Positions 1-7,586 of a DNA stretch of 64,000 bases are shown one piece after another (positions within the stretch are counted from its first letter, which is position 1; the number at the start of each line of letters is the position of its first letter). The DNA lies in the NCBI GenBank assembly GCA_001870995.2, contig MLAV02000003.1:372001-436000 (forward strand), written 5' to 3'. The stretch is from Chitinophaga sp. CB10 (GTDB lineage: Bacteria > Bacteroidota > Bacteroidia > Chitinophagales > Chitinophagaceae). The notes beneath the pieces are model-generated. The model was not told where the DNA came from. It saw nothing but the letters and a program-made list of their open reading frames with translations, and ran no database searches. A program made the translations under genes and the position numbers.

Positions 1-1353
1 GCCGCGGTTATCGCCGTGTTGGCGATCGTGGCGGGCATGGTCGCCTGTACCTTCCTTATGGTCGCCGTCTTTGAAGTCGCGCGGCTGGATAGGTTCAGGT
101 TTCTTTTCAACGATAATGCGTTTACGTTTACGTTTTTCTTCGCGTTCTCTGTTGAAATTGCTTTTATTGTTATCTCTTCTGTCGGACTGTACCGGCAGTT
201 CGATTTTGCCGATTACTTTAGGGCCGGTTAATTTTTCGGCCTGGATGTTTTCTATAACGGCGCCGGCTTGCTCATCCGCATTATTTTGTGCAGCAGGAGC
301 CTGGGCGGCGGGCTCGTTGGTAGTTTTAGGTTCGTCTTTAACAACAGGTTGTTTGACGGGAACCGTTTGTTTGGTTGCTGCAGCCGGTTTTGCCTCTTGT
401 AATACTTCTTCCACTTTGTTAACTAAAGGTTTATCTTCAACCGGTGCGGCTTTTTCCGTTTTATCTGTCGTCGTATCGGTTTTATCTGTTTTTGCTGATT
501 GCTCAGGTTGAGCGGGCTTAGCAGGGGCTTCAGGAGCTTTTTCTGCTGGCTTCTCGGTGCTGGCTGCCGGTTTTTCCGGTTGTACGGCTTGCGGTGCGGC
601 TGGTTTTTCAGCGGCTTTAGAAGCGTCAGATTTGGCAGCAGGCGTTTGTGCAGCAGTTTTATCAGCGGCGGGTTGTTCCTTAGGCTGTGCTGCTGGTTTA
701 GGTTCCGTAGCTTCTGTTTTCGGCTGTTCTTTCTGTGCCGGTTTTTTACCGCCACGATTGAGCGCCTCGAGGTCGATCGTAGTGATGACGCGAGGGCCGT
801 TAATTTTAGGAGCTTCGGTTTTAACCACATCCGGTTCGGCAGGCGGGGCCTGAGTTTTAGGCGCTTCCGCTACAGGGGGAGGTGGTGCAACGGGAGGTTC
901 AACCTTTTCTTTTTCCTTAACCGGCGGGTTTTCCTGAACGGGTGCTTTAGGTTCCGGTTTAGGAGATTCCTTTACTGGTTCCGGTTTAGGTTCAGGTTTA
1001 GGTGCTTCTGCTACTGGAGCAGTTGGCTCTTTTTCTTCTTTAGGAGTGTTCTTTTTAGCCACAGCTTCCGCTTCCTCGTTTCCTTTCTCTTTCTCTGCTT
1101 CTTTCTTCTTCGCTTCTAACACGCTTCCTTTGGGCAGGGCTATCTGGTCGCTTTTGCGCTTGTTAGCCTTGTCCTGTTGGAATTCCGACTGCAGGGCTTG
1201 GTACATAACAGCCGTGAGGCGGGCATTTGGCGAACCAAAGCCGCCAATATCGAAGCCTTTATTGGAAAGAAAGTCTATAAGTGTTTCTTTACCAATATTA
1301 AACTCTTTGGCTGCGGCCAGCAATCGTGGTGTGTTGTTTGTTGTTTCAGGCAT
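1..1353 (-). CDS. infB: Translation initiation factor IF-2, N-terminal part (cut by window edge)
   Basis: IF-2 brings fMet-tRNA to the ribosome and drives subunit joining in the cytoplasm. Only the first 451 codons are inside the window, and the GTPase domain has not yet begun. The start (MPETTNNTPRLLAAAKEFN) is typical of Bacteroidota IF-2: a small N-terminal domain over about residues 1-60, then a long low-complexity linker rich in Lys, Glu, Pro and Ala, ending here in a His/Asp/Arg/Gly-rich stretch. The gene follows nusA after a 130-bp gap in the usual rimP-nusA-infB order. The frame stays open to base 1. Many open frames on the opposite strand here are by-products of the linker composition. 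The start is chosen as the first ATG before the conserved N-terminal motif. Confidence 0.93.
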   Translation of the reverse strand, partial: MPETTNNTPRLLAAAKEFNIGKETLIDFLSNKGFDIGGFGSPNARLTAVMYQALQSEFQQDKANKRKSDQIALPKGSVLEAKKKEAEKEKGNEEAEAVAKKNTPKEEKEPTAPVAEAPKPEPKPEPVKESPKPEPKAPVQENPPVKEKEKVEPPVAPPPPVAEAPKTQAPPAEPDVVKTEAPKINGPRVITTIDLEALNRGGKKPAQKEQPKTEATEPKPAAQPKEQPAADKTAAQTPAAKSDASKAAEKPAAPQAVQPEKPAASTEKPAEKAPEAPAKPAQPEQSAKTDKTDTTTDKTEKAAPVEDKPLVNKVEEVLQEAKPAAATKQTVPVKQPVVKDEPKTTNEPAAQAPAAQNNADEQAGAVIENIQAEKLTGPKVIGKIELPVQSDRRDNNKSNFNREREEKRKRKRIIVEKKPEPIQPRDFKDGDHKEGTGDHARHDRQHGDNRG

Positions 1354-1483
1354 ATCGTAATTCGGGCCTCCCCTGTTTCCCGTTTCTTCCAAACGGGTTG
1401 TTTTTTTACGTTTAAACAATAACTCGAAAAAATCAATTCCCCTTCTAATAAGCCCTTTACCTGGGAAGGGTTCTGGCTGGGCT

Positions 1484-2731
1484 TTATTCTTTGTCAAACT
1501 CTTCCTGTAATATTCTTCTTACATCCTGCACTGTCTCTTCTTCAAGATCCGAGCGGCGGACCAGCTCTTCGGTGGTCAGCTCCAATACGCTGCGGGCAGT
1601 ATCACAACCTATGCGCTTCAGTTCGTCTATGATCCATTCTTCGATTTCGTCAGAGAATTCTTCCAGATCGATATCAAATTCGGCTTGTTCCTGTTGTTCA
1701 TCGCGGAATACGTCGATTTCGAATCCGGTGAGTTCGCAGGCGAGTTTGATATTTACGCCTTTTTTACCGATGGCCAGGGATACCTGATCTGGGTTCAGGT
1801 ACACGGAGGCGTATTTATTTTCCATATCCACTTCCATGCGGCTGATCCTTGCGGGGGTCAGGGAGCGTTGGATGAGGAGTTGGATATTGGTAGTATAGTT
1901 AATGATGTCGATGTTTTCGTTTCTGAGTTCACGAACGATACCATGTATGCGGCTACCTTTCATACCCACGCAGGCGCCTACCGGGTCAATACGGTCGTCA
2001 TAAGATTCAACGGCTACTTTGGCTCTTTCACCTGGTTCGCGTACGATTTTCTTAATAACGATCAGGCCATCAAAGATCTCAGGAACTTCAATTTCCAGCA
2101 ATTTAGCCAGGAAGGATGGATGTGTCCGGGAAAGAATGATGAGTGGGGCATTATTCTTCATTTCTACCTTTTTCACCACCGCTCTAACGTTTTCCCCTTT
2201 CTTGAAATAATCAGTGGGGATTTGTTCGGCTTTAGGCAAAATTAATTCATTCCCTTCATCATCAAGCAATAAAACTTCTTTTTTCCAAACCTGGTAGACT
2301 TCGCCGGTTACAATTTCGCCGGCTTTGTCAGCATATTTCTTTACGAGGATATTCTTTTTGAGGTCGCCGATGCGGGCAGACAGCGTTTGTTTTGCTGCCA
2401 GGATGGCGCGGCGTCCGAAGTCCAGGATCTCTACTTCTTCATAGAGTTCCTCCCCTATTTCAAGGTCTTTTTCGATGGCAGTAGCCTCTGTATATGCGAT
2501 TTGCGCATTTTCATCTTCCACTTCTCCATCTTCCACTACGGTCCGACGGCGAAATATCTCCAAGTCCCCTTTTTCTGTATTTACAATGACGTCAAAGTTC
2601 TCATCAGAGCCATACTTTTTCCTCAGCAGGGTCTTGAACACATCTTCCAAAACCTTCATCAGCGTAGGGCGGTCGATGTTTTCCGCCTCCTTAAACTCGG
2701 TGAATGACTCAATCAGGTTAATACTAGCCAT
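1484..2731 (-). CDS. nusA: Transcription termination/antitermination factor NusA
   Basis: NusA binds RNA polymerase and nascent RNA and tunes pausing, termination and antitermination. The 415-residue protein has an N-terminal polymerase-binding domain (about 1-130), an S1 RNA-binding domain (about 140-205) and tandem KH domains, visible as GACVGMKGSRIHGIVREL (KH1) and VSLAIGKKGVNIKLACELTG (KH2). A short acidic C-terminal region follows. This is the usual Bacteroidota size, without the two AR repeats of E. coli NusA. It lies 16 bp after rimP and upstream of infB, so one transcript is likely. Identification is firm. Confidence 0.97.
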   Translation of the reverse strand: MASINLIESFTEFKEAENIDRPTLMKVLEDVFKTLLRKKYGSDENFDVIVNTEKGDLEIFRRRTVVEDGEVEDENAQIAYTEATAIEKDLEIGEELYEEVEILDFGRRAILAAKQTLSARIGDLKKNILVKKYADKAGEIVTGEVYQVWKKEVLLLDDEGNELILPKAEQIPTDYFKKGENVRAVVKKVEMKNNAPLIILSRTHPSFLAKLLEIEVPEIFDGLIVIKKIVREPGERAKVAVESYDDRIDPVGACVGMKGSRIHGIVRELRNENIDIINYTTNIQLLIQRSLTPARISRMEVDMENKYASVYLNPDQVSLAIGKKGVNIKLACELTGFEIDVFRDEQQEQAEFDIDLEEFSDEIEEWIIDELKRIGCDTARSVLELTTEELVRRSDLEEETVQDVRRILQEEFDKE

Positions 2732-2747
2732 GTTTAATTATTATATT

Positions 2748-3212
2748 TTAGAACACAATGCACACTTTCGTATGCTTGATTTCATTGAATTTTATATCGG
2801 TAGATTTTTTTTCTTTTTTCTTTCCAATTACTTCTTCGATGGTAAAGCCTTCGTCTGATACTGCGGTCAGGGTTCCTTCTTTGGAAGTACCGTCCAGGAA
2901 AGTGGCTTCCACTTTTCGGCCAATATTTTTGAGATATTGTCTGTGCAGTTTCAGGGGTTCATCCAGCCCGGGGGAAGAAACTTCCAGGGAGAAGTCGCCA
3001 TCCGGGAACAGGGCTTTTTCCTCCAGCAGCGCATAGAGGGCTCGGTTAAAAGATACCAGTTTATCGACCGGTACGCCTTTATCCCCATCCAAAAAGAGCT
3101 TTATATTATTTGTGGGTTTTATTCTGATATCCACCAGAAAGTTATCGGGATCGTTTGCCAGCAGACCTTCTGCCAGCTCCCGTATTGCTGTAATCACGAG
3201 TTCGTTTGCCAT
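2748..3212 (-). CDS. rimP: Ribosome maturation factor RimP
   Basis: RimP assists late maturation of the 30S ribosomal subunit. The reading frame could extend 16 codons upstream, but the family sequence begins at MANELVITAIRELAEG, giving 154 residues, a normal RimP length. The DIRIKPTNNIKLFLDGDKGVP stretch (read across about residues 30-50) and VSSPGLDEPLK are the conserved RimP segments, and a Lys-rich C-terminal Sm-like domain follows (KKKEKKSTDIKFNEI). It is the first gene of the rimP-nusA-infB operon. A perfect 8-bp hairpin lies 10 nt upstream of this start, which also argues against the longer start because that would place the hairpin inside the coding region. Confidence 0.95.
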   Translation of the reverse strand: MANELVITAIRELAEGLLANDPDNFLVDIRIKPTNNIKLFLDGDKGVPVDKLVSFNRALYALLEEKALFPDGDFSLEVSSPGLDEPLKLHRQYLKNIGRKVEATFLDGTSKEGTLTAVSDEGFTIEEVIGKKKEKKSTDIKFNEIKHTKVCIVF

Positions 3213-3222
3213 ACAAAAAGCG

Positions 3223-3250
3223 CGAAGGGGCCGATATCTCGTCCCCTTCG
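3223..3250 (-). promoter_or_regulatory. Leader hairpin just upstream of rimP
   Basis: On the minus strand CGAAGGGG and CCCCTTCG form a perfect 8-bp stem around a 12-nt loop (ACGAGATATCGG), ending 10 nt before the rimP ATG. There is no U-tract, so it is not an ordinary terminator. It could affect translation initiation of rimP. The structure is seen directly; the function is inferred. Confidence 0.5.
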
Positions 3251-3463
3251 TTTGAATCATTTTTCCTACGCAAAATTAGGATTTTATTTTTATTGTAGCA
3301 CTATTTATTTTATTTAACAGTTAATTTTTAAGGAGATATATTATTAAGGGCTATACGTATTTCTGAAAAGTTTAATTTGATTAGGTGACGGAAGTTAAAG
3401 AAAACTTAAAATGAAACGGGATGTTTATGGCCGGAAGATATTATCAGCTACCTTTGCTCCATT

Positions 3464-3724
3464 ATGTTGAAGACGCTTATATATCTTTTTCTTGCCTGGT
3501 TGCTTTACAAGCTGGTGTTTGACTTCATCATACCTATTTACCGCTCTACCAAGGTGGTAAGGAGGCAGATGGCGGACATGCAGGAGGCGATGCGCCAGCA
3601 ATATGAGCAGCAACAGGCTGCCCAGCAGGGATACAGTACGCAGCAACAGCAACAGCCGCCGGTATCCCGTCCGGCCCCGAAGCCCGACAAAGGAGATTAC
3701 ATTGATTTTGAAGAAATTAAATAA
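3464..3724 (+). CDS. DUF4834 family small membrane protein
   Basis: An 86-residue protein with one N-terminal membrane segment (about residues 4-26, LIYLFLAWLLYKLVFDFIIP) followed by a charged, Gln-rich tail (QQYEQQQAAQQ, then a run of Gln and Pro) and the conserved C-terminal end GDYIDFEEIK. This layout matches the DUF4834 family, found almost only in Bacteroidota and of unknown function. It is divergent from the rimP operon and has its own terminator at 3730-3757. Nothing in the neighbourhood indicates a specific role. Confidence 0.8.
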   Translation: MLKTLIYLFLAWLLYKLVFDFIIPIYRSTKVVRRQMADMQEAMRQQYEQQQAAQQGYSTQQQQQPPVSRPAPKPDKGDYIDFEEIK

Positions 3725-3729
3725 AAAAA

Positions 3730-3757
3730 CCTCACAGAGATGTGAGGCTTTTCTTTT
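3730..3757. terminator. Bidirectional intrinsic terminator
   Basis: CCTCACA-GAGA-TGTGAGG is a perfect 7-bp stem with a GAGA tetraloop. It is preceded by a run of A and followed by CTTTTCTTTT, so it can act for the DUF4834 gene on the plus strand and the convergent HAD gene on the minus strand. Confidence 0.85.
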
Positions 3758-3762
3758 ATGTC

Positions 3763-4389
3763 TTATACCGCCAGCGGCTTGAAGATATCGAGTATTGTTT
3801 TAGGCGCCTGCAGGTGGATGGTATGAATCCCCAATTGTTTGGCAGGTTCTATATTGGGCAGCGTATCGTCGATAAAGACCGTTTCTCCCGCTTTCAGCCC
3901 ATTTTCGTCCAGGACCACCTGGTAAATTTCCGATCCCGGCTTACGGTAGCCCACGAGGTGGGAATAATAGATTTTGTCGAAGAACTCCGCCAGGGAGGGA
4001 ATACCCCGGGATTCCATCAGGATTTTATTGAAGTGATCCACATGGATTGCATTGGTATTGCTGAGGAGATACAGATTGTACTGCTGGCGGAGCTGCTGCA
4101 GCAATTGGAGGCGCTGCAGGGGGAAATCCAGCAGCATAGCGTTCCAGGCAGCAATTATTTGCTCATCAGTGACCCCTTCCGGTAGATGTTTATGCATTTC
4201 AGCGAGGAACTCTTCATTGGTGACATGGCCGGTTTCCAGGTCGTTGAACAAACTGGAGCCTTTAAACTGGGAATACAGCTCATGGAAATTTTCCGCGCCC
4301 AGTTTTACGAAAGCGTCATTGGTTTTTTGGTAATCGATGTTCAGGATAACCCCGCCAAGGTCGAAAATGATATTTTTAATTCCCTGCAT
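3763..4389 (-). CDS. HAD-superfamily hydrolase (HAD-IA, variant 3)
   Basis: A 208-residue cytoplasmic haloacid-dehalogenase-like hydrolase, probably a small-molecule phosphatase. Motif I appears as NIIFDLGGVILNID with the nucleophile Asp, motif II as LYLLSNTNAIH, motif III Lys in VGYRKPGSEIYQ, and motif IV as ETVFIDDTLPN. A helical cap lies between motifs I and II (about residues 20-90). The FDLGGV form of motif I is typical of the YihX-like branch. The start is placed at MQGIKNIIFDLGG rather than nine codons upstream because this is the usual family N-terminus. The substrate cannot be read from the sequence. The gene converges on the DUF4834 gene. Confidence 0.88.
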   Translation of the reverse strand: MQGIKNIIFDLGGVILNIDYQKTNDAFVKLGAENFHELYSQFKGSSLFNDLETGHVTNEEFLAEMHKHLPEGVTDEQIIAAWNAMLLDFPLQRLQLLQQLRQQYNLYLLSNTNAIHVDHFNKILMESRGIPSLAEFFDKIYYSHLVGYRKPGSEIYQVVLDENGLKAGETVFIDDTLPNIEPAKQLGIHTIHLQAPKTILDIFKPLAV

Positions 4390-4486
4390 AAGTGCGTATT
4401 TACTGCAAAGAAACACGTTTTTCGTAAAGTGTAGAGGGGTGAGTTACATTGTGGAAAATAATTTTAGGTTAATTGAATAAAATAAT

Positions 4487-4494
4487 TAATTTTG
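4487..4494 (+). promoter_or_regulatory. Candidate -7 promoter box for the tRNA
   Basis: TAATTTTG matches the Bacteroidota -7 consensus TAnnTTTG and is followed by CCG, 37 bp before the tRNA. No TTG lies at the usual 17-23 bp upstream spacing, so only the -7 element is supported. Confidence 0.4.
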
Positions 4495-4531
4495 CCGTCC
4501 CCTCGAAAGAGGGTTTGCGTTCTTCGGAACA

Positions 4532-4605
4532 GCTCCTATAGCTCAGTTGGTTAGAGCACCTGACTCATAATCAGGGGGTCACAGGATCATGCCCTGTTGG
4601 GAGCA
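4532..4605 (+). tRNA. tRNA-Met (CAT anticodon), elongator-like
   Basis: A full cloverleaf can be drawn. The acceptor stem is GCTCCTA/TGGGAGC, the D-arm GCTCAGTTGGTTAGAGC, the anticodon arm CCTGA-CTCATAA-TCAGG with anticodon CAT at 4567-4569, and the T-stem ACAGG/CCTGT. CCA is not encoded. The body closely resembles bacterial elongator tRNA-Met, although a CAT anticodon could also be tRNA-Ile2. The T-loop reads ATCATGC instead of the usual TTCRANN, exchanging the normally invariant T54 and A58. An intrinsic terminator follows. Confidence 0.88.
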
Positions 4606-4616
4606 CGGATTTTTTG

Positions 4617-4651
4617 AGGCTTTTAGTGCGATGCGCTGAAAGCCTTTTTTT
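4617..4651 (+). terminator. Intrinsic terminator after the tRNA
   Basis: GGCTTTTAG and CTGAAAGCC form a 9-bp stem (one G-U) around TGCGATGCG, followed by seven T residues. It lies 12 bp after the tRNA. Confidence 0.85.
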
Positions 4652-4718
4652 GTTTGAAACAATTCAGCGGTTGATTATAGCTGTCGAAGTACGAGCGTTT
4701 CCAATGCGATAGAATTAG

Positions 4719-5146
4719 AAGAAAATAACCTCTGGGAATCGTTTACTGGACCTGGATGTTATTTCCAGTGGTGGAAGGCATCAGTACCTTGCGCTTACAG
4801 CTAATATGTTTAGAAATAGTAACGAATGGCAGCTCATCACCATGCCATTAACATTACCTAACGCAGTAAATGATGTAGAAATTCGGGGATTCAACTTTGC
4901 GCCAGGCACAACTGATGTTTTTCTGGATTACATCAATATCATCCCTGGCGACGCCCGTGGCTTTTATTCCAATGAATACACAGTTACAAGTCAGTAGCCA
5001 GTAAGGAAGGTGTCGATGTTGGCGAAGTGCAAACCGTGCTACTCAAAAAGATCGAAGAGCTTACACGCTATATCATCGGCCAGGAAAAACGTATTAATGC
5101 CCAGGAGCAGCGAATTAAAGAACTGGAAATGCAAACAAAGAAATAA
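4719..5146 (+). pseudogene. Remnant of a tail-fibre-like / coiled-coil surface protein gene
   Basis: Two adjoining open stretches in different frames look like pieces of one decayed gene. The first (about 4719-4997) encodes LLDLDVISSGGRHQYLALTA followed by a beta-rich segment ending DVFLDYINIIPGDARGF. The second (about 4976-5146, shifted frame) encodes EGVDVGEVQTVLLKKIEELT and then a heptad coiled coil ending KELEMQTKK and a stop. That C-terminus is the signature of Bacteroidota tail-fibre-like proteins, where 'LGEMN..LLKKIEELTLY' precedes a short coiled coil. No convincing start codon exists. A terminator follows directly at 5152. Degradation by frameshift and 5' loss is inferred. Confidence 0.6.
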
Positions 5147-5151
5147 TTTAT

Positions 5152-5176
5152 AGCGGTCTAACAAAGGCCGCTTTTT
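5152..5176 (+). terminator. Intrinsic terminator after the tail-fibre remnant
   Basis: AGCGGTCT-AACAA-AGGCCGCT forms an 8-bp stem (one G-U) followed by TTTTT. It presumably ended the intact ancestral gene. The 254 bp from here to the sigma factor show no other recognisable element. Confidence 0.75.
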
Positions 5177-5430
5177 AATTTTTTATTCGCCATAATGCTG
5201 TGCTAGTATGCTTTCATACCCAATTATACCGGCTCTCAAATCTTTTAAGTTCAAACCGCGTTAAAACCAGGGTATATAGCCACAGAAAGGCAAGGAAATT
5301 TTCGGACGCCAACAACCATAATGGTATCCATAAGCTCGGTTCGACAGCTTCAAAAAAAGTCCCAAAACAATAATCCCCCTCCCCCATTGCACCCCATCAA
5401 AAAAATCCTTAGCTTTAGCTCAGGCCAGAA

Positions 5431-6066
5431 GTGCCGTTGTCCGGAAATTGTAGTATCGCCATTTTGTCAACTAAAGCTTTATATAACGAACCACATCTAA
5501 TTATCCTAGCCTCACAAGGAAACCGTGAAGCATTCACCAGCCTGTACTCCCACTACCTGGATGCTGTAACGCAATATATCCGCCTGTTTACCAACTCCGA
5601 AGATGAGGCCGACGAAGTGATCCAGGATGTTTTCGTCCGCATTTGGGAACAACGGGATAAACTCAGCACCGTCACCTCTTTCAGAAGCTACGTGGCCAGG
5701 GCAGCCCGCAACCGCTTGCTCGACCATCTACGCCATCTGGAAGTCAGAAAGGCCGCAATTCTCGACCTGCAACAAACAAAAACAACAGCGGAAACACCGG
5801 AAGATATATGGCATTATCGTTATATTTATGCAAAGGTGCAGCAACAAATAGCCGCGCTTCCCACCCAATGCCAGCACGTTTTCCGGCTTAGCGTGGAAAA
5901 AGGTATGAGCCTGGACGAAATTGCCGCCGAACTGCATATTTCCAAATCCGGCGTAAAAAACCAGCTCTATAAAGCCCAGAAACTGGTGCGCCAATGCTTC
6001 GAAGAAAAAGATAGCCACCTTTTTATCGTGTTCCTGCTCTCCATCCCCACATTTTCCATTTTCTAA
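5431..6066 (+). CDS. ECF-type RNA polymerase sigma-70 factor
   Basis: A 211-residue extracytoplasmic-function sigma factor. Region 2 is seen around residues 45-75 (EDEADEVIQDVFVRIWEQRD) and region 4 around 140-190 (SLDEIAAELHISKSGVKNQL, a helix-turn-helix). The hydrophobic C-terminal tail (IVFLLSIPTFSIF) is common in Bacteroidota members of this family. The start is uncertain: the frame opens at a GTG and has no in-frame ATG before region 2, so a GTG or TTG start is implied. The FecR anti-sigma gene begins 73 bp downstream and a SusC with an STN domain follows, the layout of a FecI/FecR/FecA-type transenvelope signalling system. Confidence 0.92.
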   Translation: MPLSGNCSIAILSTKALYNEPHLIILASQGNREAFTSLYSHYLDAVTQYIRLFTNSEDEADEVIQDVFVRIWEQRDKLSTVTSFRSYVARAARNRLLDHLRHLEVRKAAILDLQQTKTTAETPEDIWHYRYIYAKVQQQIAALPTQCQHVFRLSVEKGMSLDEIAAELHISKSGVKNQLYKAQKLVRQCFEEKDSHLFIVFLLSIPTFSIF

Positions 6067-6139
6067 AAAAAATTTTTTTGGACCGGCGTGTCCTTTCGCT
6101 TTCCTCAAACGTCCTTATTCCGGAAACACATTCCAGGAT

Positions 6140-7330
6140 ATGACTCAGGAACAACTATACGCTTTTTTGAAAGACTATACCGCCGGTAATTACTCAGAGC
6201 AGGATTACCTCGCCTTCCGCCATTGGCTTGATAACGCCGCTATGGAGGAAAAGCTGGCAGTACTTGATAAGTATAGCGATTTGTTTCCTGAACTCACCGC
6301 CCAGCCTTCGGCTGATACACGTCGTATAGCCATGATTGAGGCCGCCCTGGATGAGTCGACATTCGAAGCACTGCGTAAACCTGCGAGAGTACTTAATATA
6401 CGAAGGTGGAGCGCTGCCGCGGCAGCTGTACTGTTGCTCGGCGCCGGCGCCTGGTGGCTACTTAAAGACAGCAAATCTAAACCTGCTACTGTAGCTCAGC
6501 ATGTAAATGTTGCCCCAGGAAAAGCCGGCGCCATCCTTACCCTCGGTGACGGGTCGCAGGTAGTACTCGACAGTGCCGGAAACGGCCTCATAGCCGTGCA
6601 GAACGGGGCCAGTATTGTACTCGACAGTGGTAAAATCGGTTATGGAAAGCATGACCGGCAAAACGGGGAACCGCAGCAGAATACGCTGTCTACCCCGATC
6701 GGGCGACAATTTAAAGTCGTGCTGCCGGACGGTACCCTGGTATGGCTCAACGCCGCAAGCTCCATCCAATACCCCACCTACTTCGCCGGCAACAACCGCG
6801 AAGTAACCGTTACCGGTGAGGTGTACATGCAGGTAGCCCAGGATCATAACCACCCCTTCCGGGTGACCATCCAAAGCGATGGCCAGCACGAAGGAACAGT
6901 GGATGTACTGGGAACCGACTTTAACATTAACGCCTACCCGGATGAAAGCGCCACAAAAGTGACGCTCATCAGCGGCGCCGTCATGGTGTCGGCCGGCACC
7001 CCTGTTCAAAAGGAAATGCTGAAGCCGGACCAACAGGCTGCCATACATGAAAACAGTAAGATCACCGTCCTGCACGTAAATGCAGATAACGTAACAGCCT
7101 GGAAAAACGGGTACTTCGATTTCGAAGAAAACGACCTGACCATGCTGATGCGGCAACTTACCCGCTGGTACGGGATCGAAACGGAAATACAGAAAAATGT
7201 ACCTGTGGATATAGAGTTCGGGGGGAAAATCAGCCGGAATCTGATGCTTTCAGAAGTCATCAAAGTCTTGAACCAGGCAGGCGTACACTGCTACCTGACC
7301 AATGAAAAAAAGTTGATCGTAATACCGTAA
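6140..7330 (+). CDS. FecR family anti-sigma factor (with DUF4974)
   Basis: A 396-residue inner-membrane anti-sigma factor. The N-terminal cytoplasmic part (residues 1-85) would bind the ECF sigma encoded just upstream. One membrane segment follows (about 90-108, WSAAAAAVLLLGAGAWWLL). The periplasmic FecR domain has its conserved core LSTPIGRQFKVVLPDGTLVW (about 185-205) and FDFEENDLTMLMRQLTRWY. The end (about 325-396) is the DUF4974 domain, itself similar to an STN fold and thought to contact the TonB receptor. It is predicted to release or activate the sigma factor when the downstream SusC transports its substrate. Confidence 0.93.
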   Translation: MTQEQLYAFLKDYTAGNYSEQDYLAFRHWLDNAAMEEKLAVLDKYSDLFPELTAQPSADTRRIAMIEAALDESTFEALRKPARVLNIRRWSAAAAAVLLLGAGAWWLLKDSKSKPATVAQHVNVAPGKAGAILTLGDGSQVVLDSAGNGLIAVQNGASIVLDSGKIGYGKHDRQNGEPQQNTLSTPIGRQFKVVLPDGTLVWLNAASSIQYPTYFAGNNREVTVTGEVYMQVAQDHNHPFRVTIQSDGQHEGTVDVLGTDFNINAYPDESATKVTLISGAVMVSAGTPVQKEMLKPDQQAAIHENSKITVLHVNADNVTAWKNGYFDFEENDLTMLMRQLTRWYGIETEIQKNVPVDIEFGGKISRNLMLSEVIKVLNQAGVHCYLTNEKKLIVIP

Positions 7331-7586
7331 TGAACAATCAAAAATTGTGTTTAGTCAATCAATACCAGCAGTAAAGCTGCTGTCAACCAAAAATGAGATA
7401 GACCTGTTGCCGCGTGAGGGAATGAGCGTCGCCTCTTAATGCTATTAGCAAACAAGTAAAAATTTGATAAGAAAACAGAAAGTCAAGAAAAACCGGAAGT
7501 GTTAGGACCACTCCCGGTAGGTGATTTGACTGCCTCTGGCTGAATGAAACCAATTTTTTAAACAACCATTTAAACAGATCAAACTA

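Noticed and set aside
499..1119. Open frames on the plus strand opposite infB
   Set aside because: They arise from the repetitive Lys/Glu/Pro/Ala linker of IF-2 and give Phe/Arg/Ser-rich nonsense translations.
4806..4997. 63-residue open frame as an independent gene
   Set aside because: It is open well upstream without a start codon and continues out of frame into a tail-fibre-type C-terminus, so it is better read as part of a pseudogene.
7383..7565. Small minus-strand open frame between fecR and susC
   Set aside because: No family match, and the region reads better as the leader and promoter of susC.
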